A DNA stretch of 64,000 bases, taken from positions 372,001-436,000 of the forward strand of contig NW_027445852.1 in NCBI RefSeq assembly GCF_050003625.1. The letters are read 5' to 3'. Positions 10,101 through 22,410 of this stretch are shown here, one piece after another. Positions within the stretch are counted from its first letter, which is position 1. Every line of letters starts with the position of its first letter. The notes below the pieces were generated by a model that made no database searches, was not told where the DNA came from, and saw only the letters and a list, made by a program, of their open reading frames with translations. This DNA is from Haematobia irritans (taxonomy: Eukaryota > Arthropoda > Insecta > Diptera > Muscidae). The position numbers were made by a program, and so were the translations under genes.

Positions 10101-13100
10101 TGGTCACGAATTGAGGTCCTTTTGGCTCTAGGACGCATATTTAAGGAGTTATGGCCAAAATAAGTTTCTCATATAAAAATTTCAATTTTTTGAGGATTTT
10201 CATCAAAATTTTGATTTTTTGGGAGTGATCACGAATTGAGGTCCTTTTGGCTCTAGGACGCATATTTAAGGAGTTATGGCCAAAATAAGTTTTTCATATA
10301 AAAATTTCAATTTTTTGAGGATTTTCGTCGAAATTTGGATTTTTTGGGGGTGGTCACGAATTGAGGTCCTTTTGGCTCTAGGACGCATATTTAAGGAGTT
10401 ATGGCCAAAATAAGTTTTTCATATAAAAATTTCAATTTTTTGAGGATTTTCATCAAAATTTTGATTTTTTGGGGATGGTCACGAATTGAGGTCCTTTTGG
10501 CGCTAGGACGCATATTTAAGGAGTTATGGCCAAAATAAGTTTTTCATATAAAAATTTCAATTTTTTGAGGATTTCATCAAAATTTTGATTTTTTGGGGAT
10601 GGTCACGAATTGAGGTCCTTTTGGCTCTAGGACGCATATTTAAGGAGTTATGGCCAAAATAAGTTTTTCATATAAAAATTTCATTTTTTTGAGGATTTTC
10701 GTCGAAATTTTGATTTTTTGGGGATGGTCACGAATTGAGGTCCTTTTGGCTCTAGGACGCATATTTAAGGAGTTATGGCCAAAATAAGTTTTTCATATAA
10801 AAATTTCAATTTTTTGAGAATTTTCATCAAAATTTTGATTTTTTGGGGATGGTCACGAATTGAGGTCCTTTTGGCTCTAGGACGCATATTTAAGGAGTTA
10901 TGGCCAAAATAAGTTTTTCATATAAAAATTTCAATTTTTTGAGGATTTTCGTCGAAATTTTGATTTTTTGGGGATGGTCACGAATTGAGGTCATTTTGGC
11001 TCTAGGACGCATATTTAAGGAGTTATGGCCAAAATAAGTTTTTCATATAAAAATTTCAATTTTTTGAGGATTTTCATCAAAATTTTGATTTTGTGGGAGT
11101 GATCACGAATTGAGGTCCTTTTGGCTCTAGGACGCATATTTAAGGAGTTATGGCCAAAATAAGTTTTTCATATAAAAATTTCAATTTTTTGAGGATTTTC
11201 GTCGAAATTTGGATTTTTTGGGAGTGATCACGAATTGAGGTCCTTTTGGCTCTAGGACGCATATTTAAGGAGTTATGGCCAAAATAAGTTTTTCATATAA
11301 AAATTTCATTTTTTTGAGGATGTTCGTCGAAATTTGGATTTTTTGGGAGTGGTCACGAATTGAGGTCCTTTTGGCTCTAGGACGCATATTTAAGGAGTTA
11401 TGGCCAAAATAAGTGTTTCATATAAAAATTTGATTTTTTTTTTGAGAATTTTCGTCGAAATTTGGATTTTTTGGGGGTGGTCACGAATTGAGGTCCTTTT
11501 GGCTCTAGGACGCATATTTAAGGAGTTATGGCCAAAATAAGTTTTTCATATAAAAATTTCAATTTTTTGAGGATTTCATCAAAATTTTGATTTTTTGGGG
11601 ATGGTCACGAATTGAGGTCCTTTTGGCTCTAGGACGCATATTTAAGGAGTTATGGCCAAAATAAGTTTTTCATATAAAAATTTCATTTTTTTGAAGATTT
11701 TCGTCGAAATTTTGATTTTGTGGGAGTGATCACGAATTGAGGTCATTTTGGCTCTAGGACGCATATTTAAGGAGTTATGGCCAAAATAAGTTTTTCATAT
11801 AAAAATTTCAATTTTTTGAGGATTGTCATCAAAATTTTGATTTTGTGGGAGTGATCACGAATTGAGGTCCTTTTGGCTCTAGGACGCATATTTAAGGAGT
11901 TATGGCCAAAATAAGTTTTTCATATAAAAATTTCATTTTTTTGAAGATTTTCGTCGAAATTTGGATTTTTTGGGGGTGGTCACGAATTGAGGTCCTTTTG
12001 GCGCTAGGACGCATATTTAAGGAGTTATGGCCAAAATAAGTTTTTCATATAAAAATTTCAATTTTTTGAGGATTTTCATCAAAATTTTGATTTTTTGGGG
12101 ATGGTCACGAATTGAGGTCCTTTTGGCTCTAGGAAGCATATTTAAGGAGTTATGGCCAAAATAAGTTTTTCATATAAAAATTTCAATTTTTTGAGGATTT
12201 TCGTCGAAATTTGGATTTTTTGGGGGTGGTCACGAATTGAGGTCATTTTGGCTCTAGGACGCATATTTAAGGAGTTATGGCCAAAATAAGTTTTTCATAT
12301 AAAAATTTCAATTTTTTGAGGATTTTCATCAAAATTTTGATTTTTTGGGGGTGGTCACGAATTGAGGTCCTTTTGGCGCTAGGACGCATATTTAAGGAGT
12401 TATGGCCAAAATAAGTTTTTCATATAAAAATTTCAATTTTTTGAGGATTGTCATCAAAATTTTGATTTTTTGGGGATGGTCACGAATTGAGGTCCTTTTG
12501 GCTCTAGGACGCATATTTAAGGAGTTATGGCCAAAATAAGTTTTTCATATAAAAATTTCAATTTTTTGAGGATTTCATCAAAATTTTGATTTTTTGGGGG
12601 TGGTCACGAATTGAGGTCCTTTTGGCTCTAGGACGCATATTTAAGGAGTTATGGGCAAAATAAGTTTTTCATATAAAAATTTCATTTTTTTGAGGATTTT
12701 CGTCGAAATTTTGATTTTTTGGGGGTGGTCACGAATTGAGGTCCTTTTGGCTCTAGGACGCATATTTAAGGAGTTATGGCCAAAATAAGTTTTTCATATA
12801 AAAATTTCAATTTTCTGAGGATTTTCATCAAAATTTTGATTTTTTGGGGATGGTCACGAATTGAGGTCCTTTTGGCTCTAGGACGCATATTTAAGGAGTT
12901 ATGGCCAAAATAAGTTTTTCATATAAAAATTTCATTTTTTTGAGGATTTTCGTCGAAATTTTGATTTTTTGGGGGTGGTCACGAATTGAGGTCCTTTTGG
13001 CTCTAGGACGCATATTTAAGGAGTTGTGGCCAAAATAAGTTTTTCATATAAAAATTTCAATTTTTTGAGGATTTTCGTCGAAATTTGGATTTTTTGGGGG

Positions 13101-13684
13101 TGGTCACGAATTGAGGTCCTTTTGGCTGTAGGACGCATATTTAAGGAGTTATGGCCAAAATAAGTTTTTCATATAAAAATTTCATTTTTTTGAGGATTTT
13201 CGTCGAAATTTTGATTTTTTGGGGGTGGTCACGAATTGAGGTCCTTTTGGCTCTAGGACGCATATTTAAGGAGTTATGGCCAAAATAAGTTTTTCATATA
13301 AAAATTTCAATTTTTTGAGGATTTTCATCAAAATTTTGATTTTTTGGGGATGGTCACGAATTGAGGTCCTTTTGGCTCTAGGACGCATATTTAAGGAGTT
13401 ATGGCCAAAATAAGTTTTTCATATAAAAATTTCATTTTTTTGAGGATTTTCGTCGAAATTTTGATTTTTTGGGGGTGGTCACGAATTGAGGTCCTTTTGG
13501 CTCTAGGACGCATATTTAAGGAGTTATGGCCAAAATAAGTTTTTCATATAAAAATTTCATTTTTTTGAGGATTTTCGTCGAAATTTGGATTTTTTGGGGG
13601 TGGTCACGAATTGAGGTCATTTTGGCTCTATGACGCATATTTAAGGAGTTATGGCCAAAATAAGTTTTTCATATAAAAATTTCA

Positions 13685-14765
13685 ATTTTTTGAGGATTGT
13701 CATCAAAATTTTGATTTTTTGGGGATGGTCACGAATTGAGGTCCTTTTGGCTCTAGGACGCATATTTAAGGAGTTATGGCCAAAATAAGTTTTTCATATA
13801 AAAATTTCAATTTTTTGAGGATTTCATCAAAATTTTGATTTTTTGGGGGTGGTCACGAATTGAGGTCCTTTTGGCTCTAGGACGCATATTTAAGGAGTTA
13901 TGGGCAAAATAAGTTTTTCATATAAAAATTTCATTTTTTTGAGGATTTTCGTCGAAATTTTGATTTTTTGGGGGTGGTCACGAATTGAGGTCCTTTTGGC
14001 TCTAGGACGCATATTTAAGGAGTTATGGCCAAAATAAGTTTTTCATATAAAAATTTCAATTTTCTGAGGATTTTCATCAAAATTTTGATTTTTTGGGGAT
14101 GGTCACGAATTGAGGTCCTTTTGGCTCTAGGACGCATATTTAAGGAGTTATGGCCAAAATAAGTTTTTCATATAAAAATTTCATTTTTTTGAGGACTTTC
14201 GTCGAAATTTTGATTTTTTGGGGGTGGTCACGAATTGAGGTCCTTTTGGCTCTAGGACGCATATTTAAGGAGTTGTGGCCAAAATAAGTTTTTCATATAA
14301 AAATTTCAATTTTTTGAGGATTTTCGTCGAAATTTGAATTTTTTGGGGGTGGTCACGAATTGAGGTCCTTTTGGCTCTAGGACGCATATTTAAGGAGTTA
14401 TGGCCAAAATAAGTTTTTCATATAAAAATTTCAATTTTTTGAGGATTTTCATCAAAATTTTGATTTTTTGGGGATGGTCACGAATTGAGGTCCTTTTGGC
14501 GCTAGGACGCATATTTAAGGAGTTATGGCCAAAATAAGTTTTTCATATAAAAATTTCAATTTTTTGAGGATTTCATCAAAATTTTGATTTTTTGGGGATG
14601 GTCACGAATTGAGGTCCTTTTGGCTCTAGGACGCATATTTAAGGAGTTATGGCCAAAATAAGTTTTTCATATAAAAATTTCAATTTTTTGAGGATTTTCG
14701 TCGAAATTTGGATTTTTTGGGGGTGGTCACGAATTGAGGTCCTTTTGGCTCTAGGACGCATATTT
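13685..14765. repeat. Internal sub-repeat of long unit 2, copy a
   Basis: Counterpart of 3,825-4,905 at offset 9,860. It keeps the GAGGACTTTCGTCG substitution seen in copy 1 (near 4,331 and 14,191). The marker order is otherwise the same. Confidence 0.7.
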
Positions 14766-14935
14766 AAGGAGTTATGGCCACAATAAGTTTTTCATATAAA
14801 AATTTCAATTTTCTGAGGATTTTCATCAAAATTTTGATTTTTTGGGAGTGATCACGAATTGAGGTCCTTTTGGCTCTAGGACGCATATTTAAGGAGTTAT
14901 GGCCAAAATAAGTTTTTCATATAAAAATTTCAATT

Positions 14936-14966
14936 TTTTGAGGATTTCATCAAAGGATTGGGGGTG
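14936..14966. repeat. Shortened monomer (GGATTTCATCAAAGGATTGG), copy 2
   Basis: Identical to the rearranged monomer at 5,081 and 9,861 bp downstream of it, as expected for the second long unit. Confidence 0.85.
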
Positions 14967-15922
14967 GTCACGAATTGAGGTCCTTTTGGCTCTAGGACGC
15001 ATATTTAAGGAGTTATGGGCAAAATAAGTTTTTCATATAAAAATTTCATTTTTTTGAGGATTTTCGTCGAAATTTTGATTTTTTGGGGGTGGTCACGAAT
15101 TGAGGTCCTTTTGGCTCTAGGACGCATATTTAAGGAGTTATGGCCAAAATAAGTTTTTCATATAAAAATTTCAATTTTCTGAGGATTTTCATCAAAATTT
15201 TGATTTTTTGGGGATGGTCACGAATTGAGGTCCTTTTGGCTCTAGGACGCATATTTAAGGAGTTATGGCCAAAATAAGTTTTTCATATAAAAATTTCAAT
15301 TTTTTGAGGATTTTCGTCGAAATTTGGATTTTTTGGGGGTGGTCACGAATTGAGGTCCTTTTGGCTCTAGGACGCATATTTAAGGAGTTATGGCCAAAAT
15401 AAGTTTTTCATATAAAAATTTCATTTTTTTGAGGATTTTCGTCGAAATTTTGATTTTTTGGGGGTGGTCACGAATTGAGGTCCTTTTGGCTCTAGGACGC
15501 ATATTTAAGGAGTTATGGCCAAAATAAGTTTTTCATTTAAAAATTTAATTTTTTGAGGATTTTCATCAAAATTTTGATTTTTTGGGGATGGTCACGAATT
15601 GAGGTCCTTTTGGCTCTAGGACGCATATTTAAGGAGTTATGGCCAAAATAAGTTTTTCATATAAAAATTTCATTTTTTTGAGGATTTTCGTCGAAATTTT
15701 GATTTTTTGGGGGTGGTCACGAATTGAGGTCCTTTTGGCTCTAGGACGCATATTTAAGGAGTTATGGCCAAAATAAGTTTTTCATATAAAAATTTCATAT
15801 TTTTGAGGATTTTCGTCGAAATTTGGATTTTTTGGGGGTGGTCACGAATTGAGGTCATTTTGGCTCTAGGACGCATATTTAAGGAGTTATGGCCAAAATA
15901 AGTTTTTCATATAAAAATTTCA

Positions 15923-17003
15923 ATTTTTTGAGGATTGTCATCAAAATTTTGATTTTTTGGGGATGGTCACGAATTGAGGTCCTTTTGGCTCTAGGACGCA
16001 TATTTAAGGAGTTATGGCCAAAATAAGTTTTTCATATAAAAATTTCAATTTTTTGAGGATTTCATCAAAATTTTGATTTTTTGGGGGTGGTCACGAATTG
16101 AGGTCCTTTTGGCTCTAGGACGCATATTTAAGGAGTTATGGGCAAAATAAGTTTTTCATATAAAAATTTCATTTTTTTGAGGATTTTCGTCGAAATTTTG
16201 ATTTTTTGGGGGTGGTCACGAATTGAGGTCCTTTTGGCTCTAGGACGCATATTTAAGGAGTTATGGCCAAAATAAGTTTTTCATATAAAAATTTCAATTT
16301 TCTGAGGATTTTCATCAAAATTTTGATTTTTTGGGGATGGTCACGAATTGAGGTCCTTTTGGCTCTAGGACGCATATTTAAGGAGTTATGGCCAAAATAA
16401 GTTTTTCATATAAAAATTTCATTTTTTTGAGGATTTTCGTCGAAATTTTGATTTTTTGGGGGTGGTCACGAATTGAGGTCCTTTTGGCTCTAGGACGCAT
16501 ATTTAAGGAGTTGTGGCCAAAATAAGTTTTTCATATAAAAATTTCAATTTTTTGAGGATTTTCGTCGAAATTTGGATTTTTTGGGGGTGGTCACGAATTG
16601 AGGTCCTTTTGGCTCTAGGACGCATATTTAAGGAGTTATGGCCAAAATAAGTTTTTCATATAAAAATTTCAATTTTTTGAGGATTTTCATCAAAATTTTG
16701 ATTTTTTGGGGATGGTCACGAATTGAGGTCCTTTTGGCGCTAGGACGCATATTTAAGGAGTTATGGCCAAAATAAGTTTTTCATATAAAAATTTCAATTT
16801 TTTGAGGATTTCATCAAAATTTTGATTTTTTGGGGATGGTCACGAATTGAGGTCCTTTTGGCTCTAGGACGCATATTTAAGGAGTTATGGCCAAAATAAG
16901 TTTTTCATATAAAAATTTCAATTTTTTGAGGATTTTCGTCGAAATTTGGATTTTTTGGGGGTGGTCACGAATTGAGGTCCTTTTGGCTCTAGGACGCATA
17001 TTT
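15923..17003. repeat. Internal sub-repeat of long unit 2, copy b
   Basis: Counterpart of 6,063-7,143 at offset 9,860, and of 13,685-14,765 at offset 2,238. The shared markers are TGTCATC, GGATTTCATC, ATGGGCAAAA at 16,138 and TTGTGGCC at about 16,511. Confidence 0.7.
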
Positions 17004-20000
17004 AAGGAGTTATGGCCAAAATAAGTTTTTCATATAAAAATTTCATTTTTTTGAGGATTTTCGTCGAAATTTTGATTTTTTGGGGGTGGTCACGAATTGA
17101 GGTCCTTTTGGCTCTAGGACGCATATTTAAGGAGTTATGGCCAAAATAAGTTTTTCATATAAAAATTTCAATTTTTTGAGGATTTTCGTCGAAATTTGGA
17201 TTTTTTGCGGGTGGTCACGAATTGAGGTCCTTTTGGCTCTAGGACGCATATTTAAGGAGTTATGGCCAAAATAAGTTTTTTATATAAAAATTTCAATTTT
17301 TTGAGGATTTTCATCAAAATTTTGATTTTTTGGGAGTGATCACGAATTGAGGTCCTTTTGGCTCTAGGACGCATATTTAAGGAGTTATGGCCAAAATAAG
17401 TTTTTCATATAAAAATTTCAATTTTTTGAGGATTTTCATCAAAATTTTGATTTTTTGGGAGTGATCACGAATTGAGGTCCTTTTGGCTCTAGGACGCATA
17501 TTTAAGGAGTTATGGCCAAAATAAGTTTTTCATATAAAAATTTCAATTTTTTGAGGATTTTCATCAAAATTTTGATTTTTTGGGAGTGATCACGAATTGA
17601 GGTCCTTTTGGCTCTAGGACGCATATTTAAGGAGTTATGGCCAAAATAAGTTTTTCATATAAAAATTTCATTTTTTTGAGGATTTTCGTCGAAATTTTGA
17701 TTTTTTGGGGGTGGTCACGAATTGAGGTCCTTTTGGCTCTAGGACGCATATTTAAGGAGTTATGGCCAAAATAAGTTTTTCATATAAAAATTTCAATTTT
17801 TTGAGGATTTTCATCAAAATTTTGATTTTTTGGGAGTGATCACGAATTGAGGTCCTTTTGGCTCTAGGAAGCATAGTTAAGGAGTTATGGCCAAAATAAG
17901 TTTTTCATATAAAAATTTCAATTTTTTGAGGATTTTCGTCGAAATTTGGATTTTTTGGGGATGGTCACGAATTGAGGTCCTTTTGGCTCTAGGAAGCATA
18001 TTTAAGGAGTTATGGCCAAAATAAGTTTTTCATATAAAAATTTCAATTTTTTGAGGATTTTCGTCGAAATTTGGATTTTTTGGGGGTGGTCACGAATTGA
18101 GGTCATTTTGGCTCTAGGACGCATATTTAAGGAGTTATGGCCAAAATAAGTTTTTCATATAAAAATTTCAATTTTTTGAGGATTTTCATCAAAATTTTGA
18201 TTTTTTGGGGATGGTCACGAATTGAGGTCCTTTTGGCTCTAGGACGCATATTTAAGGAGTTATGGCCAAAATAAGTTTTTCATATAAAAATTTCACTTTT
18301 TTGAGGATTTTCGTCGAAATTTGGATTTTTAGGGGGTGGTCACGAATTGAGGTCCTTTTGGCTCTAGGACGCATATTTAAGGAGTTATGGCCAAAATAAG
18401 TTTTTCATATAAAAATTTCAATTTTTTGAGGATTGTCATCAAAATTTTGATTTTGTGGGAGTGATCACGAATTGAGGTCCTTTTGGCTCTAGGACGCATA
18501 TTTAAGGAGTTATGGCCAAAATAAGTTTTTCATATGAAAATTTCAATTTTTTGAGGATTTTCGTCGAAATTTGGATTTTTTGGGTGTGGTCACGAATTGA
18601 GGTCCTTTTGGCTATAGGACGCATATTTAAGGAGTTATGGCCAAAATAAGTTTTTCATATAAAAATTTCAATTTTCTGAGGATTTTCATCAAAATTTTGA
18701 TTTTTTGGGAGTGATCACGAATTGAGGTCCTTTTGGCTCTAGGACGCATATTTAAGGAGTTATGGGCAAAATAAGTTTTTCATATAAAAATTTCATTTTT
18801 TTGAGTATTTTCGTCGAAATTTGGATTTTTGGGGGTGGTCACGAATTGAGGTCCTTTTGGCTATAGGACGCATATTTAAGGAGTTATGGCCAAAATAAGT
18901 TTTTCATATAAAAATTTCAATTTTCTGAGGATTTTCATCAAAATTTTGATTTTTTGGGAGTGATCACGAATTGAGGTCCTTTTGGCTCTAGGACGCATAT
19001 TTAAGGAGTTATGGCCAAAATAAGTTTTTCATATAAAAATTTCATTTTTTTGAGGATTTTCGTCGAAATTTTGATTTTTTGGGGGTGGTCACGAATTGAG
19101 GTCCTTTTGGCTCTAGGACGCATATTTAAGGAGTTATGGCCAAAATAAGTTTTTCATATAAAAATTTCATTTTTTTGAGGATTTTCGTCGAAATTTGGAT
19201 TTTTTGCGGGTGGTCACGAATTGAGGTCCTGTTGGCTCTAGGACGCATATTTAAGGAGTTATGGCCAAAATAAGTTTTTCATATAAAAATTTCATTTTTT
19301 TGAGGATTTTCGTCGAAATTTTGATTTTTTGGGGGTGGTCACGAATTGAGGTCCTTTTGGCTCTAGGACGCATATTTAAGGAGTTATGGCCAAAATAAGT
19401 TTTTTATATAAAAATTTCAATTTTTTGAGGATTTTCATCAAAATTTTGATTTTTTTGGGAGTGATCACGAATTGAGGTCCTTTTGGCTCTAGGAAGCATA
19501 TTTAAGGAGTTATGGCCAAAATAAGTTTTTCATATAAAAATTTCAATTTTTTGAGGATTTTCGTCGAAATTTGGATTTTTTGGGGGTGGTCACGAATTGA
19601 GGTCATTTTGGCTCTGGGACGCATATTTAAGGAGTTATGGCCAAAATAAGTTTTTCATATAAAAATTTCAATTTTTTGAGGATTTTCGTCGAAATTTGGA
19701 TTTTTGGGGGTGGTCACGAATTGAGGTCCTTTTGGCTCTAGGACGCATATTTAAGGAGTTATGGCCAAAATAAGTTTTTCATATAAAAATTTCAATTTTT
19801 TGAGGATTTTCATCAAAATTTTGATTTTTTGGGAGTGATCACGAATTGAGGTCCTTTTGGCTCTAGGACGCATATTTAAGGAGTTATGGCCAAAATAAGT
19901 TTTTCATATAAAATTTCAATTTTTTGAGGATTTTCGTCGAAATTTGGATTTTTTGGGGGTGGTCACGAATTGAGGTCCTTTTGGCTCTAGGACGCATATT

Positions 20001-22410
20001 TAAGGAGTTATGGCCAAAATAAGTTTCTCATATAAAAATTTCAATTTTTTGAGGATTTTCATCAAAATTTTGATTTTTTGGGAGTGATCACGAATTGAGG
20101 TCCTTTTGGCTCTAGGACGCATATTTAAGGAGTTATGGCCAAAATAAGTTTTTCATATAAAAATTTCAATTTTTTGAGGATTTTCGTCGAAATTTGGATT
20201 TTTTGGGGGTGGTCACGAATTGAGGTCCTTTTGGCTCTAGGACGCATATTTAAGGAGTTATGGCCAAAATAAGTTTTTCATATAAAAATTTAAATTTTTT
20301 GAGGATTTTCGTCGAAATTTGGATTTTTTGGGGGTGGTCACGAATTGAGGTCCTTTTGGCTCTAGGACGCATATTTAAGGAGTTATGGCCAAAATAAGTT
20401 TTTCATATAAAAATTTAAATTTTTTGAGGATTTTCATCAAAATTTTGATTTTTTGGGGATGGTCACGAATTGAGGTCCTTTTGGCTCTAGGACGCATATT
20501 TAAGGAGTTATGGCCAAAATAAGTTTTTCATATAAAAATTTCATTTTTTTGAGGATTTTCGTCGAAATTTTGATTTTTTGGGGATGGTCACGAATTGAGG
20601 TCCTTTTGGCTCTAGGACGCATATTTAAGGAGTTATGGCCAAAATAAGTTTTTCATATAAAAATTTCAATTTTTTGAGAATTTTCATCAAAATTTTGATT
20701 TTTTGGGGATGGTCACGAATTGAGGTCCTTTTGGCTCTAGGACGCATATTTAAGGAGTTATGGCCAAAATAAGTTTTTCATATAAAAATTTCAATTTTTT
20801 GAGGATTTTCGTCGAAATTTTGATTTTTTGGGGATGGTCACGAATTGAGGTCATTTTGGCTCTAGGACGCATATTTAAGGAGTTATGGCCAAAATAAGTT
20901 TTTCATATAAAAATTTCAATTTTTTGAGGATTTTCATCAAAATTTTGATTTTGTGGGAGTGATCACGAATTGAGGTCCTTTTGGCTCTAGGACGCATATT
21001 TAAGGAGTTATGGCCAAAATAAGTTTTTCATATAAAAATTTCAATTTTTTGAGGATTTTCGTCGAAATTTGGATTTTTTGGGAGTGATCACGAATTGAGG
21101 TCCTTTTGGCTCTAGGACGCATATTTAAGGAGTTATGGCCAAAATAAGTTTTTCATATAAAAATTTCATTTTTTTGAGGATGTTCGTCGAAATTTGGATT
21201 TTTTGGGAGTGGTCACGAATTGAGGTCCTTTTGGCTCTAGGACGCATATTTAAGGAGTTATGGCCAAAATAAGTGTTTCATATAAAAATTTGATTTTTTT
21301 TTGAGAATTTTCGTCGAAATTTGGATTTTTTGGGGGTGGTCACGAATTGAGGTCCTTTTGGCTCTAGGACGCATATTTAAGGAGTTATGGCCAAAATAAG
21401 TTTTTCATATAAAAATTTCAATTTTTTGAGGATTTTCATCAAAATTTTGATTTTTTGGGAGTGATCACGAATTGAGGTCCTTTTGGCTCTAGGACGCATA
21501 TTTAAGGAGTTATGGCCAAAATAAGTTTTTCATATAAAAATTTCAATTTTTTGAGGATTTCATCAAAATTTTGATTTTTTGGGGATGGTCACGAATTGAG
21601 GTCCTTTTGGCTCTAGGACGCATATTTAAGGAGTTATGGCCAAAATAAGTTTTTCATATAAAAATTTCAATTTTTTGAGGATTTTCGTCGAAATTTGGAT
21701 TTTTTGGGGGTGGTCACGAATTGAGGTCATTTTGGCTCTAGGACGCATGTTTAAGGAGTTATGGCCAAAATAAGTTTTTCATATAAAATTTCAATTTTTT
21801 GAGGATTGTCATCAAAATTTTGATTTTGTGGGAGTGATCACGAATTGAGGTCCTTTTGGCTCTAGGACGCATATTTAAGGAGTTATGGCCAAAATAAGTT
21901 TTTCATATAAAAATTTCATTTTTTTGAAGATTTTCGTCGAAATTTGGATTTTTTGGGGGTGGTCACGAATTGAGGTCCTTTTGGCGCTAGGACGCATATT
22001 TAAGGAGTTATGGCCAAAATAAGTTTTTCATATAAAAATTTCAATTTTTTGAGGATTTTCATCAAAATTTTGATTTTTTGGGGATGGTCACGAATTGAGG
22101 TCCTTTTGGCTCTAGGAAGCATATTTAAGGAGTTATGGCCAAAATAAGTTTTTCATATAAAAATTTCAATTTTTTGAGGATTTTCGTCGAAATTTGGATT
22201 TTTTGGGGGTGGTCACGAATTGAGGTCATTTTGGCTCTAGGACGCATATTTAAGGAGTTATGGCCAAAATAAGTTTTTCATATAAAAATTTCAATTTTTT
22301 GAGGATTTTCATCAAAATTTTGATTTTTTGGGGGTGGTCACGAATTGAGGTCCTTTTGGCGCTAGGACGCATATTTAAGGAGTTATGGCCAAAATAAGTT
22401 TTTCATATAA

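Larger units (their letters stand above)
3061..12420. repeat. Long higher-order repeat, copy 1 (~9,360 bp, ~75 monomers)
   Basis: Rare marker variants here recur in the same order in the next segment. Examples: the short GGATTTCATCAAAGGATTGG monomer at 5,081 and 14,942; ATGGGCAAAA at 4,040/13,900, 5,154/15,015, 6,278/16,138 and 8,902/18,762; AAGTGTTTCA with a long T run at 11,411 and 21,271. Offsets are 9,360 at the left end (3,061-3,760), 9,860 through the middle and 9,983 from about 11,570 on. The match fails at about 12,430, just where copy 2 begins, so the copies are head to tail. The boundary may be off by one or two monomers. Confidence 0.85.
12421..22410. repeat. Long higher-order repeat, copy 2 (~9,985 bp, ~80 monomers)
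   Basis: This segment aligns to 3,061-12,420 with two net insertions. About four extra monomers (13,141-13,640) resemble 5,521-6,020 of copy 1, including a TCATTTTGG variant at the end. One extra monomer lies at about 21,430-21,555. Small differences confirm it is not an exact reprint: the long T run after AAGTGTTTCATATAAAAATTTGA is 10 T in copy 1 and 9 T here; GGAGGCATATTTAA at about 8,008 is GGAAGCATAGTTAA at about 17,868; and GGACGGATATTT near 6,886 is GGACGCATATTT near 16,746. Confidence 0.85.
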
